A stretch of DNA of 64,000 nt from Aurantiochytrium sp. KH105 (lineage: Eukaryota > Sar > Bigyra > Thraustochytrida > Thraustochytriidae): contig BGKB01000209.1 in the NCBI GenBank assembly GCA_003116975.1, forward strand, positions 1 to 64,000, given 5' to 3'. The notes beneath the pieces are model-generated. The model worked only from the letters and a program-made list of their open reading frames with translations, searched no databases and had not been told where the DNA came from. The position numbers were made by a program, and so were the translations under genes. Within the stretch, counting starts at the first letter, position 1. Every line of letters starts with the position of its first letter. Shown piece by piece: positions 1-10,546 of this stretch.

Positions 1-415
1 ACAACACGCCGGGTGCATTCGGTGTGTACACCCAAAATAACCCTAGTATAGTCATAGACCTACATAGCAGAAATGGACCAGGGTCACGACCCTGGGACCA
101 CTGAGCCGAATAGACCTGGCAGCGACCAAACCCGATGCCAGAAGCCGGCAGAACCGAAACCCACCAGAACCACACCAAAGCTTTCTCCGAGCAGCAGCGT
201 GAGAAGCAATCAAACTACCTTCCCGTTTCGTGCTAGCCACGGAACGGAATTTCTTTTACGTTTATTGAAATCAGCTTCTTCTTTCTATTATTTCAGACCT
301 CTGAGGACTCCCCGTCAAAAAGGAGGAATAATTGAAGGGTGGTTGGCCTAGGAAGGAAGGAAGGCGTCGCCACTGGCGATCATGCGGCCCCGCAAAAGAA
401 AATAGAAAGCTGCGG

Positions 416-450
416 GGGGAAGGGGGGAAGGGGGGAGGGGGGGGGGGGGG
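416..450 (+). repeat. Poly-G tract
   Basis: Runs of G, interrupted by single A residues, end in an almost pure G stretch of about 18 bases. Such G-runs can form quadruplexes and are also prone to assembly error. Confidence 0.85.
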
Positions 451-2070
451 CAAGCTCGTGCAAGATCTTCTTGCGCATGACCCACGAAAGTCGTCGATGT
501 AAGAAGCAAGCCGCCCCCGCAGCCGCTTCGGGGCCAATGACTCGGCCACTAAGCGTGCACCCGCAGCCGCGCCGCACAGCCCAAGCGAGCCACAGCCAGC
601 AAGAAAGCTTTCTTTATTTTTTATTTTTTTGTGTGATCGCATCCGATGCCGCTCCGTGACCGACCGTGGCGACGGCGAGTGCCACTGCCAGCAGCAGTGC
701 AGCAGCCACATGCCACCATCCACTGCCAGCAGCACGGTGCTAGGGAGGGAAAATTCCAAGCCCAACGCGCGACAGGAATAGAGCTTCAGGCTGTCCGCCT
801 TGCAGGTCTTTCGGTCCGGCGGTCCTCGCAGCTGCAGAGGGAGTCCTGCCAAGTCTCGGCACAGACGCGCGAGTCTCTGCGATCATAACTCCGCTGCGCC
901 CAGCTGCAGCTTGATAGTGTGGCTACTTGCCATGATTGCTGTTAGCGCCAGCCGCCGCTGTCGCTGCCAGCGCCGACGTTGGCCTGGCGCGCGGCGCGGA
1001 CGCGCGACGGCGTCAGCGACAGCGACTGCGACGTGCGTCTGGCCGGGCGGTGGCGGCTGCGGCCAGGCCCGAACTCTGTGCTGGAATTTCGCCAAGCTAT
1101 CGCGGGGCTCGTCGTGGAGAGGCGCCACGGGCAGGGGACCTCGAGACCTCGACGATACCGCAGCTGCAGCTGCAGAGCGCGTAGATGGTTTTGATTGGCG
1201 GCGGCTGAGGCGCCGCGCCGCCCGCACGCGTTGGTAGCAGTGGCCGTTCGTCGTCAGACGATCGAGCGAGCGAGCGGTCGGCGTCCGCACGCTAAGAGAC
1301 ATCGCGCACATCTCCCTGTCGCGCGGCGCGAAGGGCTGCCGCCTTCGTTCGTCACGCAGACAGACGGCCGGCCCTCGGCCGCCAGCCAGGTGCGTCGATG
1401 CGCGTCGCCCAATCCCCCCGTCCCTCGCTCCCTCCCTCCCTCCCTCGGGCAGCGCGCGTGATGCAGAACACAGCACGCAGACGCGCGCACGGGCGCCGAG
1501 CGGAGCCGACGGCGGCGGCGAGGGAAGGAGGGAATTGAGGCGGGGCCTCGGGAGTCAGGCGGCGAGATAGTTTGCCTGCCTCAGTCAGTCCCGCACTGTC
1601 CCGCAACGCGCCAGCTTCTGGGACGCGGGGCTGCGGGGCCGAGCGCCCTCCGCCGTGAAGAAACCTGTCGGTCCCTGTCGAGCCCTGCATGCTCTGTGGG
1701 GCGAAGCACCGAGAAAGTAGGGCGGCGAGAGGGGCGACGAGAGGGGCGGTGCTAGGGAGGGAGCGTGCTGCGGGAGAGCGGTGTGGCCGGTAGAGCGGGA
1801 GGGCGCGTAAAGGCATGGCACCGCTGTGGGAGTGAAGGTGCGACTGCTTCGTCCCCGACACACTACCACAGTTCTGGCGGTGCTTATCTCTCGTAAGGTT
1901 GGGAGGGAGGGAGGAGGGGCGGTGGGGGCTGAGGGGGCGCGCGGCTGTGAGGCGGGGAGGCAGAGGGCAGCGCAAAAGGAGAAGAAAGGAAAGGAGAGGA
2001 AAGGAGGCCAGCGGAGCAGAGCGCCAAACACGCATCGAGGACGCAGCATCGAGAGCCCAAATCGCGCGAG

Positions 2071-2112
2071 CCGCCTCGCCTCGCCTCGCCTCGCCTCGCC
2101 TTGCTTCGCCTC
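2071..2112 (+). repeat. (CCTCG)n pentanucleotide repeat
   Basis: About eight tandem copies of a CCTCG/GCCTC unit. The flanks at 2320-2345 and 2566-2592 carry short CAGC tandem repeats. Confidence 0.8.
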
Positions 2113-2814
2113 GATCCGCCTCGGCCGGTCGCCCGCCCACCCGCGCAGTGCAGCGCAGTGCAGCGCAGCGCAGGGCGAGCCCGCGTGCGGCGCAGGGGAG
2201 CGAGGGCTGCGAGCGAGGTCAGGCCTCGCGACGGCCCGATCTGCGGAAGTCCGGAAAAGCCTCTCTTGGCCGCGCGAACGCGACCTGGGCAGGGCCGGCC
2301 GCGCAGTCTACGGCTGCCAGCCAGCCTACCAGCCAGCCAGCCAGCCCGCCCGCCTGCTTGCTGGGGCCGCCCGCTCGCGTGGGTCGGTCGCCCGCCGGCT
2401 CCGCCTCCGCTCCTGCTTCCGCCAAGACTTCCGCGTCTCGCGCCGCGGCCGGGCGCGCGTCGAGGTCATTCTTTCTCGCGAGGGGCGCTGCTCTTCGGCT
2501 CGCGCATCGACCATCCGTCAACCCATCGCTCGCCCTGCTCGCCCCGCCCAAAACGCTTTCTGCAGCCAGCCAGCCAGCCAGCCAGCCAGCTGCAGCTGCG
2601 CGCGCGGAGCGCAAAGCCCGCGAGCTCGAGCTCCTCGCGCCCCCGCCCGAGCGCCAGGCCCAGCCGGGCGCGCCGCCGCCGCTGCGCTGCTCCCGCGCGA
2701 GGGACGCGTCCGCAGGCAGGGCGCCCATCAGTGAAGGGCCCAAGCAGGCGGGCGCACGGGTGCGCCGCGGGCGTTATACGCTGCGCGCAGGGTCGCGCGT
2801 CGACGGCGCAAGTG

Positions 2815-2816
<2 letters not shown>

Positions 2817-2853
<37 letters not shown>
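2817..2853 (+). repeat. (CTG)12 trinucleotide repeat upstream of the kinase
   Basis: Twelve consecutive CTG triplets lie about 200 bases upstream of the kinase ATG, probably in its 5' UTR or promoter. Confidence 0.85.
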
Positions 2854-3058
2854 GCTGCTGCGCGCGCGCGGCCTCTCTCGCCGCCGAGGAGCGAGCGTGA
2901 GGAGCTTGGCGAGCTTGCTCGAGCTAGCTCGCGCAAGGAAGGGGAGCAGAGCAGGAAGGAAGGGCCGAGGAGGGAGGCGGAAGGAGAGCCGCGTGTGCCC
3001 GGGGACGGCCCTCGCTCGCAGGGGCCCCAACAGGAGAGACGTGGAAGGCTTCCCAAGG

Positions 3059-5050
3059 ATGCTCCAAGCCGGCGCGACGGACGACCGCGAGGCGGCCCGG
3101 TCCGTTGGGACGGCGGCCGTAAAACTGGCCTGCGGCCACGGACTCGGCGGCGGTTGCGGCGCAGCGGTAGCTGCAGATGACGCGACGGCCTCTGCGAGTG
3201 CTGCGGCTGAGTTCCACGGTGGAGGAAAAGGAAGAAGAAATCGTGGGGGTCCCAGCGACGAGGAGAAGCATGAGCTGCACGAGATCCGTAAGCTACACGA
3301 GCTGCAGGAACAGGGGCTGCAAGGGCAAGCATATGGGCATGAAATGATACTGGAGGCGTCCCTGACACAGTCCGCGAGTTCGAGTGACTCCAAGAGAGGC
3401 GCCCTCGGACGCGCGCCGAGGGCCTCGGAAATGAGCCCCGCGGCGTCCCGAGCGCCCTCGGTGTCGACTGCGTCTGCTTCTTCTGCATCGGCGTCCTCCA
3501 CGTCAGGAGAGGCGACCAATAACACATATGTGACGTTTGCGGGGCCTCCGGCATGTTTCCGCGTTACCGAGGAAGCGGAAAGTCCAGCGCGAGTCCGTGA
3601 CAGTGGCAGCAGCCCGGGCCTTAAAGGCGACCAGTTTGAGAGCTTTGAGAACAGAAAAGTGTACGCAGCACGCGAGCTCACAGTCAGCTCTAATCCCCAA
3701 CCAACGCGCGGCATCGGGGAACACCAAGAGGCCGAACGGTCGCAACGCTGCGCAAGCTCTACTGGCAAAGCCTTAGCTCAAGTCAAGGTCGGCCCCAGGA
3801 GCAGGACTCAGACCGGCACAGACTTGCGTCCCGACAGCAGTGGCAGCAGCAACAACGACGACACCAATCACTGCAACAACTTCTACGAGGAGCCCGAAGA
3901 AGAAGAAGAAGAAGAAGAAGAAGAAGGACACGGTAAAGACAGTGACAGTCGTGGCGGTGGCGGTGGCGGTGGCGGTGGCTGCAACAGCGTCAACATCAAC
4001 GACAAGCGCTGCGACGATCGAAACGAGCAAGAGGACATGGTCGTGGCCGGTCTCGCCGAAGCCTCGTTGACCGAAGAGGTGGTCGCCGAGATGGCAGGGG
4101 CAGAGACAACCTCGCCTACGCCACACTTTCTCAACGTGAGCGACTCACTACGCCTTGGACACAGAGAGCCCTGGGGACGGATCGTCGTCAAAGTCATTGA
4201 CACCACCGAAAATACTACAGAAGCCGTGACGATGGCACGGAACGAGCTCAAATTCTTTCGTCGTCAGGTCGAAAGCGATCAATCGCAAACCGAACGCAAC
4301 GATGTGCTCGCCAAGGGGCGATCTCACGTTATCAACATGCTCTTTTGGGAAACAAACGGACCCGAGATCCAACTGGGACTCGAACTCTGCCTCGGTGGAG
4401 ACCTCTTCTCGGCCATGCACGTTGATCTTTTGTGCAAGCACGATGTGCGCCTCTACGCAGCCGAAATTGCTTCCGCAATCCACTTTGTGCATTCTCTTGG
4501 ATTTCGCCATGGGGACGTCAAAGCCGAGAATGTTGCGCTCAGCGCAAGTGGACACTGCAAGCTCATCGATTTCGACCTTGCTCAGCATCTTGCGCCAGAT
4601 CAGCTTTCTGTCAGCAGCTCGGGCTCACTCTTTTACGCCGCTCCAGAGGTACTGTGCCGGACGCCTCACCGCATGGAGAGCGACTGGTGGAGCTTTGGCG
4701 TGCTGGTGTACGAGATGGCCTATGGTTTTATGCCCTTCGACCACGATGATCCGCAGACGCTTTGCGACATAATCTGTACCGAGGCCTTTCTTCATGGGAC
4801 ACCCTCGGAGACAGCCACGCGAGATGAGGTCCTCGACCTCGAGTCCTTCATCGATGCTCTGCTCGACAAGGACGCCTCGACCCGTCTGGGTTCAACTTAT
4901 GGCCTGCATGAGCTCGCTGCACACCCTTACCTCCGTGGGCCCGCAGTTGACGATCAGGGCAACGCTGACTCCGACGCGCCATGCACGCAGACAAGATGGT
5001 CTTGGCATGCCTTTTTGCACGGAAACTTTGCGCCTCATGGCTTCGCCTGA
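3059..5050 (+). CDS. Atypical AGC-like Ser/Thr protein kinase with long disordered N-terminus
   Basis: 663 aa from the first in-frame ATG; the frame is open upstream but without an ATG. Residues 1 to about 370 are low complexity, with a poly-Glu run near 3895-3925 and a poly-Gly run near 3950-3980. The kinase domain fills about residues 375-640. Visible are the beta-3 Lys in VVKVID, a Glu in ARNELKFF, the hinge LELCLGGDLF, the catalytic loop HGDVKAEN (about 484-491), YAAPEVL (526-532) and DWWSFGVLVYEM. Two signature positions differ: the HRD Arg is Gly, and DFG is DFD (504-506). The glycine-rich loop is also poor. The helical lobe looks most like the AGC group (PKA/PKG/RSK). The catalytic Asp, loop Asn and metal-binding Asp are kept, so activity is possible. 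Substrate unknown. It converges on the PP2C gene. Confidence 0.85.
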   Translation: MLQAGATDDREAARSVGTAAVKLACGHGLGGGCGAAVAADDATASASAAAEFHGGGKGRRNRGGPSDEEKHELHEIRKLHELQEQGLQGQAYGHEMILEASLTQSASSSDSKRGALGRAPRASEMSPAASRAPSVSTASASSASASSTSGEATNNTYVTFAGPPACFRVTEEAESPARVRDSGSSPGLKGDQFESFENRKVYAARELTVSSNPQPTRGIGEHQEAERSQRCASSTGKALAQVKVGPRSRTQTGTDLRPDSSGSSNNDDTNHCNNFYEEPEEEEEEEEEEGHGKDSDSRGGGGGGGGGCNSVNINDKRCDDRNEQEDMVVAGLAEASLTEEVVAEMAGAETTSPTPHFLNVSDSLRLGHREPWGRIVVKVIDTTENTTEAVTMARNELKFFRRQVESDQSQTERNDVLAKGRSHVINMLFWETNGPEIQLGLELCLGGDLFSAMHVDLLCKHDVRLYAAEIASAIHFVHSLGFRHGDVKAENVALSASGHCKLIDFDLAQHLAPDQLSVSSSGSLFYAAPEVLCRTPHRMESDWWSFGVLVYEMAYGFMPFDHDDPQTLCDIICTEAFLHGTPSETATRDEVLDLESFIDALLDKDASTRLGSTYGLHELAAHPYLRGPAVDDQGNADSDAPCTQTRWSWHAFLHGNFAPHGFA

Positions 5051-5727
5051 GCGCCACTTCAATCACCGTCAGAGCACGAGCGCTACATAATTATGCCTGC
5101 GCACCCACCCTCAGCACCACAGCTGGAAAGATTCCTTCCCAAGCAACAATTGTCGCACAGCATGAGTCGTAAGACCTTTACACGCTGCTTTTACGCCCGG
5201 CTTTGCATGCACGGCATTGCTCGTGTGTCACATATATATCTATGCCTGAGCAACCAATGCCACACAAAGAATTCGTCAGAGTGCCGTCACTATACCACAC
5301 TTCATGTGATTTGGCCCGAGAAAGAACCCCTTGTCGGCCCATACCTTCTGCAATAGAATGAATTGTACTCAGACCAAGTCTCCACGAGATTGACCGATCT
5401 CGCCCTCCCATGTATCAAGCTTACCTATGTCATGTATAGTAATATTGGATCCAATAAAGTTTTCTGTCTTATCCATCGCATAGGCCAAGAACAATCTTCG
5501 AGCCAATAGCTTTTCAGTTCCATCTCCCCTCCCCCCGTCACATCGATGATCGTCACTGTTTTCTCGCGCAAAACGTTTTTTTTTGTAATTGAAAATGTAA
5601 AATGGTCCCTCAAACCGAAGCGCCTGTGGAGCTTGTCGCGGCATCTGTCCATCGGTAGTTCTCTCGCTCTCGTACCTAGTATCCTCAAACAAAGGTTTTG
5701 TTATCTGCTTTATTCAAAAATGTCTCA
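5051..5727. other. Convergent intergenic region
   Basis: Lies between the 3' ends of the kinase (+) and PP2C (-) genes and should hold both 3' UTRs. Short frames here lack family resemblance. Composition is more AT-rich than the coding DNA, with AATAAA-like words near 5453. Confidence 0.6.
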
Positions 5728-6774
5728 TCAAGATATTGCACACATTCGTGACTTTGACCTTGGAAAAATGCGAACCAAGACACAGGAACAGTTGTCCTTG
5801 GTGCCTCGGCTAATGGCTTCCTCGATGAGCTGCGCAGCGACTTGGTCACACTTTTCAACAGCACTCTTACACCGTGCCTCGGGATCCTTATCGACAGCAT
5901 TGAGACCTTTCCGGACAAACTCAGCCGCTTCCGTGCGCGAAAAGACGTCCCAAATGCCATCGCACGCAATCAAGAGGAGCTGATCGTTCGGGTAAATCTC
6001 TTGCTGTTTGATGTCCGGAATTCCAGACACTAGATCCTCCGTAATAGGCTTCTCGGGCGTGCCCCATGAGGCAACCTTGGGCAACTTGAACGCAAAGTCC
6101 CCGAGGGAGCGGGTCACGGCAAGGCTTCCCAAGACGCGCACCGAAGATGAGTCGGCTCGCATCGGCGGCGGCGCCACAAAACCGCCAGCATTTTCAATTC
6201 GAAGCTTCTCAGATTCCAAATGCGGGACATGATCATGACTCAAAGGAATGTAGCTTCCATCCCTGCGCACCAGGAGAGTACGCGTGTCGCCAACGTTGGC
6301 ACATGTGAGCGTGATCTTGTCGTCGTATCGTCCGCTCATCACGACCACGGACGCCGTGCACCCGCTCTGGTACGTCAGAGTGTCCGCAAAGTTGCGGTCC
6401 AGATACTCGCGCAGCCTCTTGTCAGTCTCCGCAAAGACCTCGAGCAGCGCCAGCTCCGCGTCAGTCCCCGTCTTTTCGTGGCTTGCCAAGAGTTGCGGGA
6501 TCGCGACGCTGCAATAGTCCGCGCACGCGATGCCGCCGTGGCCGTCAAAGACCCCAAAGCAGCCAAGCACATTGTCCCGGGCATGCTCCACCGAGAGCTC
6601 CACGCTCTTCCGCCGCTCGCCGTGCGCCGACGCCGCGGTCAGCTGCTCCTCCACGGTCGCGTCGCTCGTGCTGAGAGCGCAGAACACCGAGGTGGCGTCC
6701 TCCATGGACTTGCGCTTGCCTATTCGCTCGCACACGCCCGTGGCGAGTGCCAGCGCCGGGACCTGCGAGGCCAT
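5728..6774 (-). CDS. PP2C-type Ser/Thr protein phosphatase
   Basis: 348 aa, single exon, ATG at 6774. It is a metal-dependent PPM/PP2C phosphatase that removes phosphate from Ser/Thr. The motifs appear in family order: GKRKSMED, FGVFDGHGG (metal-binding Asp), SGCTASVVV, ANVGDTR, LAVTRSLGDFAFK, LLIACDGIWDVFS (metal-binding Asp) and DNCSCVLV near the C-terminus. All core metal ligands appear intact. No signal peptide, membrane helix or extra domain is evident, so it is probably cytosolic or nuclear. Length is normal for a minimal PP2C. The adjacency to a kinase is noted, but a functional link is not shown. Confidence 0.95.
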   Translation of the reverse strand: MASQVPALALATGVCERIGKRKSMEDATSVFCALSTSDATVEEQLTAASAHGERRKSVELSVEHARDNVLGCFGVFDGHGGIACADYCSVAIPQLLASHEKTGTDAELALLEVFAETDKRLREYLDRNFADTLTYQSGCTASVVVMSGRYDDKITLTCANVGDTRTLLVRRDGSYIPLSHDHVPHLESEKLRIENAGGFVAPPPMRADSSSVRVLGSLAVTRSLGDFAFKLPKVASWGTPEKPITEDLVSGIPDIKQQEIYPNDQLLLIACDGIWDVFSRTEAAEFVRKGLNAVDKDPEARCKSAVEKCDQVAAQLIEEAISRGTKDNCSCVLVRIFPRSKSRMCAIS

Positions 6775-8293
6775 CGTGCGAGCCGCGAGCGCCCCCGCGG
6801 CCGAGCGTGCGACGAAGGCCCTCCTCCCCGCCGCCGCCGCCCCGCTTGCATTGGTTTATGTCGCCTGCGCCGGAATTCAGGAGCGCAGCGAGCCTGACTT
6901 CGCTGGCTAGACCCAGGTATAGAGTTAGTTAGCGAGCTAGCCGAGCTGGTTCCAATCCATGGGAGAAATGGAGTCCGCCAAGATGGATTTTCTGGCAGGT
7001 AGGAGAAGAGCGAACGACATCCCGCGCCCGGCTTGGCTTTCTGCTCGATCCAGTATTTTCCCGTGCTGTACACGCATGGCTCCCGCGAAACCTGCAAGCG
7101 TGGATGCCAGGCAGCTGCAGGCCGTCTGGGGAGCTTGAACTCAGGCTTCAAGTTCGTGTGACTGACATGATCATCGAGGAAAAATTTGAGTTGCCGCGAA
7201 GAATGTGCGAGAGCCAAGGATCGCGGAGTCGGCCGCTCGCGGTCGGTTACTGGCGGGACAGGCGTGATGTAGCGGGTGCAGTGGCTGCGGTGGCTACGAT
7301 GGCTACGCTTTCCTCTCGTTTATAAAAAAACAGGAAGCATTGCAGTAGGTAGCCTAAAAGTTTATTTATACTTGCATGGACACCCTGCGAGAGATCCGTT
7401 GCGGACGTGGAAAGCCTTGATTTATCGTATAGCTTGAGGGAGAGGAATCAAAAAGATAGATTCATGGTGGTTCCCTCGAGAGACTTCGCTTGGAATGAAG
7501 CAGGCCGGAATAATTGATTTTAATTAATAGTTGCCGGGAGACTTGGCAGCGCTGGCTCTGAGTGGCCCGCCGGCCCTGAGCGGCCCGCCTAGGAGAAGGA
7601 AAATTACCGTCGGTTCAAGCTCCGACTGCCTAAATCGCTTCCCATTGTGCAATTTCTAAAATCCATGTCTGGGGCCAAAAAGTCACAAAATTGTTCCAAA
7701 TTCTTGTCGTCTACAACGCAAGACATCGGGCTCGCGCTAGCGATAACCGCACGCGGCTTTCTCGGATCTGTGTCTACAAAAAGTCAGCACTGTAGTACGC
7801 AGAGAAATGCTGAACAAGGACATCTGGAGCAATATAGGGTGAAATAGCAACGTATACGCCCATGCAGTAATTGAATCAAGCTAGTCTCTGCGCACATTGA
7901 TTCTGTAATGTGCAAGCCGAAGCTATAGTCATCTCTTTCGTCTCATGATAGATAGTGACAAGAAAGCTCTTGTTGTTGTATCGGGATGAAATGATCGTCT
8001 TAGACCAAGCCCTAGACTTCGTCTACTACACCCAGGCAGCCGCCACGAGAGATCTGTCTTGTTTCAAAAGTCTTACATTCCCTGGCATTACGTAAAGCCA
8101 TCCTTGCGAGCAAGAGCTCGTCCGGCAGCAGCCTGAGGTCTTCCGTCCAAGAAGCTCAGTTGCGAAACTTCGAAAGGCATGGTCGTTAGGTTGGTGTCTT
8201 CCGTCGTGCGACGTCGACCATACTATCAACACCAAACGCCCACCCCAGGTCGCTGAGCAGAGCGGGCTCGTGCGCGTGAGGCTTGACGCGACA
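6775..8293. other. Divergent intergenic region between PP2C and ORC1
   Basis: About 1.5 kb containing the upstream regions of PP2C (-) and ORC1 (+). Frames here have no recognisable homology. A GGCCCGCC-like word is repeated at 7565-7590. I see no tRNA that folds convincingly. Confidence 0.5.
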
Positions 8294-10408
8294 ATGAAGC
8301 GCGCGAGGAGCCGCGACGCCGGGCCGGCGCAGAAGAGAAGTCGCGGTGGCAACGATGGCGGAGACAAGAGCAGGTCCCGTGCAAGCGGCAGCGGCCATGG
8401 CCGGGCGAGGAGCAGCAAGGGCAAGGGCAAGGGCAAGGGCAAGGGCAGGGGCAAGGAGCGCCGCTCGAACGTAAGCTGGCGAAGCAAGGTGGTCTGCGTG
8501 CACGACGGGGAAAAGTACTACGAGGCGGTACGTATTGGCGACGAGGAATTTAAAGTGGGGGACTTTGTCTCTGTCCTTGTCCTCGATGCAGCAGGCAAAG
8601 AGACCGAGTCGCCAGCCGTGCTGGAAAGCATGTGGAGCTCGAACGGACCCGCCAAGGGCCCAATGTGCGAGGTGCGCTGGTTCGTAGACCCGCAGGAAAC
8701 GCGAGCAGGCGTTGGCGACGAGTCCGAAGTCTTTGAGAGTGATAAAGTGGACGAATGCAGCATCGACGCCATCAACGCCCACGCGAGAATTGTCAGTGAA
8801 GAAGATTTTTGGGAGCGCACGCGCGATCAACCCCTCATCGGAGATGACGATGACGATGAAGATGATGATGCGAGTGCGAGCGACGAAAGCGATGGGAGTG
8901 ATGCAGAGGAAAGTGATGCCTCGAGCAAAACCTGTCGAAAGCATAGCAAGCGCAGCAAGCTCCTGTTCTGCAAAGACTTTTTTGCGGAAGAGCTTGAGAT
9001 TATCAGACCCAGCACTCTTTTCACGCAAAAACGGCAGACGTACGCGTACAGCAAACGGCTTCGAGGTGTGAACTTGACAGCGTCCAAGCTCGGTGACTCC
9101 GAGGCCGACAAATTCTCGCGCGCCTTTCAGCAACTCCAACTCTCAGCAACGCCACCCAGCTTGCCGTGCCGTGACGCTGAGCGAGACACCATTCATACCT
9201 TCCTTCGTGATGCCATCGCTGGAGGCGGCGCGGGTGGCGCGCTTTACATATCTGGCATGCCTGGCACAGGCAAGACGGCCACGGTGCACGAAGTCGTGCG
9301 CTCGCTACAACGGGAGGCGCGCAACGGGAGCCTCGCCGACTTTGACTTTGTCGAAATCAATGGAATGCGCCTGCCTCATCCATACCAGGCCTATACAGAG
9401 CTGCACAAGGCGTTAACAGGCCAAAATGCCTCGCAAACGCGAGCAGCGCAACTGCTCGAACAGCGCTTCGCTGGCTCAAGCACTCGCGCGTCCTCTGCGC
9501 AGGCTTCTAGCACAACTGACTCCCCGCGCACCTGCGTACTTCTCGTTGACGAGCTCGATTACATGGTTACCCGAAAGCAGACCGTTTTGTACAATCTTTT
9601 TGATTGGCCCACGCGTCCGAACGTGCACCTTGTTGTTGTCGGCATCGCCAACACAATGGATCTTCCCGAACGACTTTTACCGCGCATCGCAAGTCGTCTT
9701 GGCATGAGCCGTGTTGTCTTTCAAAGTTACACCCGCGACCAGCTGGAACGCATCATTCGCGCTCGTCTCGAGGGTCTCGACATCTTTGAGCAGGATGCTG
9801 TTCAGATGTCGGCGCGCAAAGTGGCTTCGCTTTCCGGAGACGTGCGTCGAGCCTTGCAAATTTGTCGTCGCGCCGCAGAAATATGCCAGCGCGACCACAT
9901 GGCCCAGCGGGGTCTGGCGTCGTCATCAACATCGTCGATGGTGCCGGGAGCGTCGTTGTCTTCGTCGGACGCCGCTGCGGGCTCTTCCTCGCAGCAGCAG
10001 GATCCGCTGGTCTCAATTGCGCACGTCAACCAAGCAGCCAAGGAGCTCAGCGATAACCTTTTGCTGCGTGCTCTGCAAAATGCCTCCTCGGCAACCAAGC
10101 TTCTTTTCGTGGCGCTTTTCAAGCATCTTAGCATTCATGGCGCTGACGAGGCAAGTCTTAGTGCGATCGCTCCTCGATTCCACGATCTCTGGCGCCAACA
10201 CTGCATTCACACTCAACAAAAGCACGAGCCATTGAGCCGTCATCAAGTTGTCCATCTTTGTCAACGCGTGGCCGCATCGCGCCTCCTCAAGGCGCGCCAA
10301 GCCCCAGACGAGCGCGATCCGGTCATTCGTCCTGGACTCGAACTGGACGACATCCCCTATGTCCTCGCACGCGATGCTGTTTGCCAACCGTTTCTCCAGA
10401 CCGTCTAG
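8294..10408 (+). CDS. ORC1: Origin recognition complex subunit 1
   Basis: 704 aa from the ATG at 8294; the upstream GTG was not used. ORC1 is the AAA+ ATPase subunit of the complex that marks replication origins and loads MCM with CDC6. In order: a basic N-terminus with a GKGKGKGKG run; a BAH-like domain at about residues 60-175, which in ORC1 binds nucleosomes; an acidic Asp/Glu/Ser linker; and the AAA+ core. The core shows Walker A GMPGTGKTAT (about 320), Walker B VLLVDELDYM (about 415) and the ORC1-typical sensor ANTMDLPERLLPRIASRLG. A Ser-rich insertion and a winged-helix C-terminus follow. No PHD finger is seen, unlike plant ORC1. The ATP-binding and hydrolysis residues are intact. Confidence 0.95.
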   Translation: MKRARSRDAGPAQKRSRGGNDGGDKSRSRASGSGHGRARSSKGKGKGKGKGRGKERRSNVSWRSKVVCVHDGEKYYEAVRIGDEEFKVGDFVSVLVLDAAGKETESPAVLESMWSSNGPAKGPMCEVRWFVDPQETRAGVGDESEVFESDKVDECSIDAINAHARIVSEEDFWERTRDQPLIGDDDDDEDDDASASDESDGSDAEESDASSKTCRKHSKRSKLLFCKDFFAEELEIIRPSTLFTQKRQTYAYSKRLRGVNLTASKLGDSEADKFSRAFQQLQLSATPPSLPCRDAERDTIHTFLRDAIAGGGAGGALYISGMPGTGKTATVHEVVRSLQREARNGSLADFDFVEINGMRLPHPYQAYTELHKALTGQNASQTRAAQLLEQRFAGSSTRASSAQASSTTDSPRTCVLLVDELDYMVTRKQTVLYNLFDWPTRPNVHLVVVGIANTMDLPERLLPRIASRLGMSRVVFQSYTRDQLERIIRARLEGLDIFEQDAVQMSARKVASLSGDVRRALQICRRAAEICQRDHMAQRGLASSSTSSMVPGASLSSSDAAAGSSSQQQDPLVSIAHVNQAAKELSDNLLLRALQNASSATKLLFVALFKHLSIHGADEASLSAIAPRFHDLWRQHCIHTQQKHEPLSRHQVVHLCQRVAASRLLKARQAPDERDPVIRPGLELDDIPYVLARDAVCQPFLQTV

Positions 10409-10546
10409 GCCCTATGCTTGTTTAGATTTGGTGCGCATTTCCAATAGAATTCTTTTTTTAAAAATTGAAACAATACCAAGACTCTCCCTTTCCTTTCCAT
10501 TTTCTTCTCATTCTCGTTCTCGTTCTCCTCCTTCTCACTCTCTCTT

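Larger units (their letters stand above)
1..3058. other. Repeat-rich region without a convincing gene
   Basis: About 3 kb upstream of the kinase. Long GC-rich open frames exist on both strands, but their translations are Arg/Ala/Ser/Pro-rich, have no recognisable domain and shadow one another. The DNA holds a G-homopolymer tract, CCTCG and CAGCC repeats and a CTG tract. It probably includes the promoter and 5' UTR of the kinase gene. I see no RNA gene. Confidence 0.5.

Noticed and set aside
883..2900. Several 200-360-codon GC-rich frames on both strands
   Set aside because: Mutually overlapping, Arg/Ala/Pro/Ser-rich, no domain; expected from GC-rich repeat DNA with few stops.
7605..7635. GTCGGTTCAAGCTCCGAC, a possible tRNA T-arm
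   Set aside because: The loop is eight bases rather than seven, and no matching acceptor, D or anticodon arms could be found upstream.
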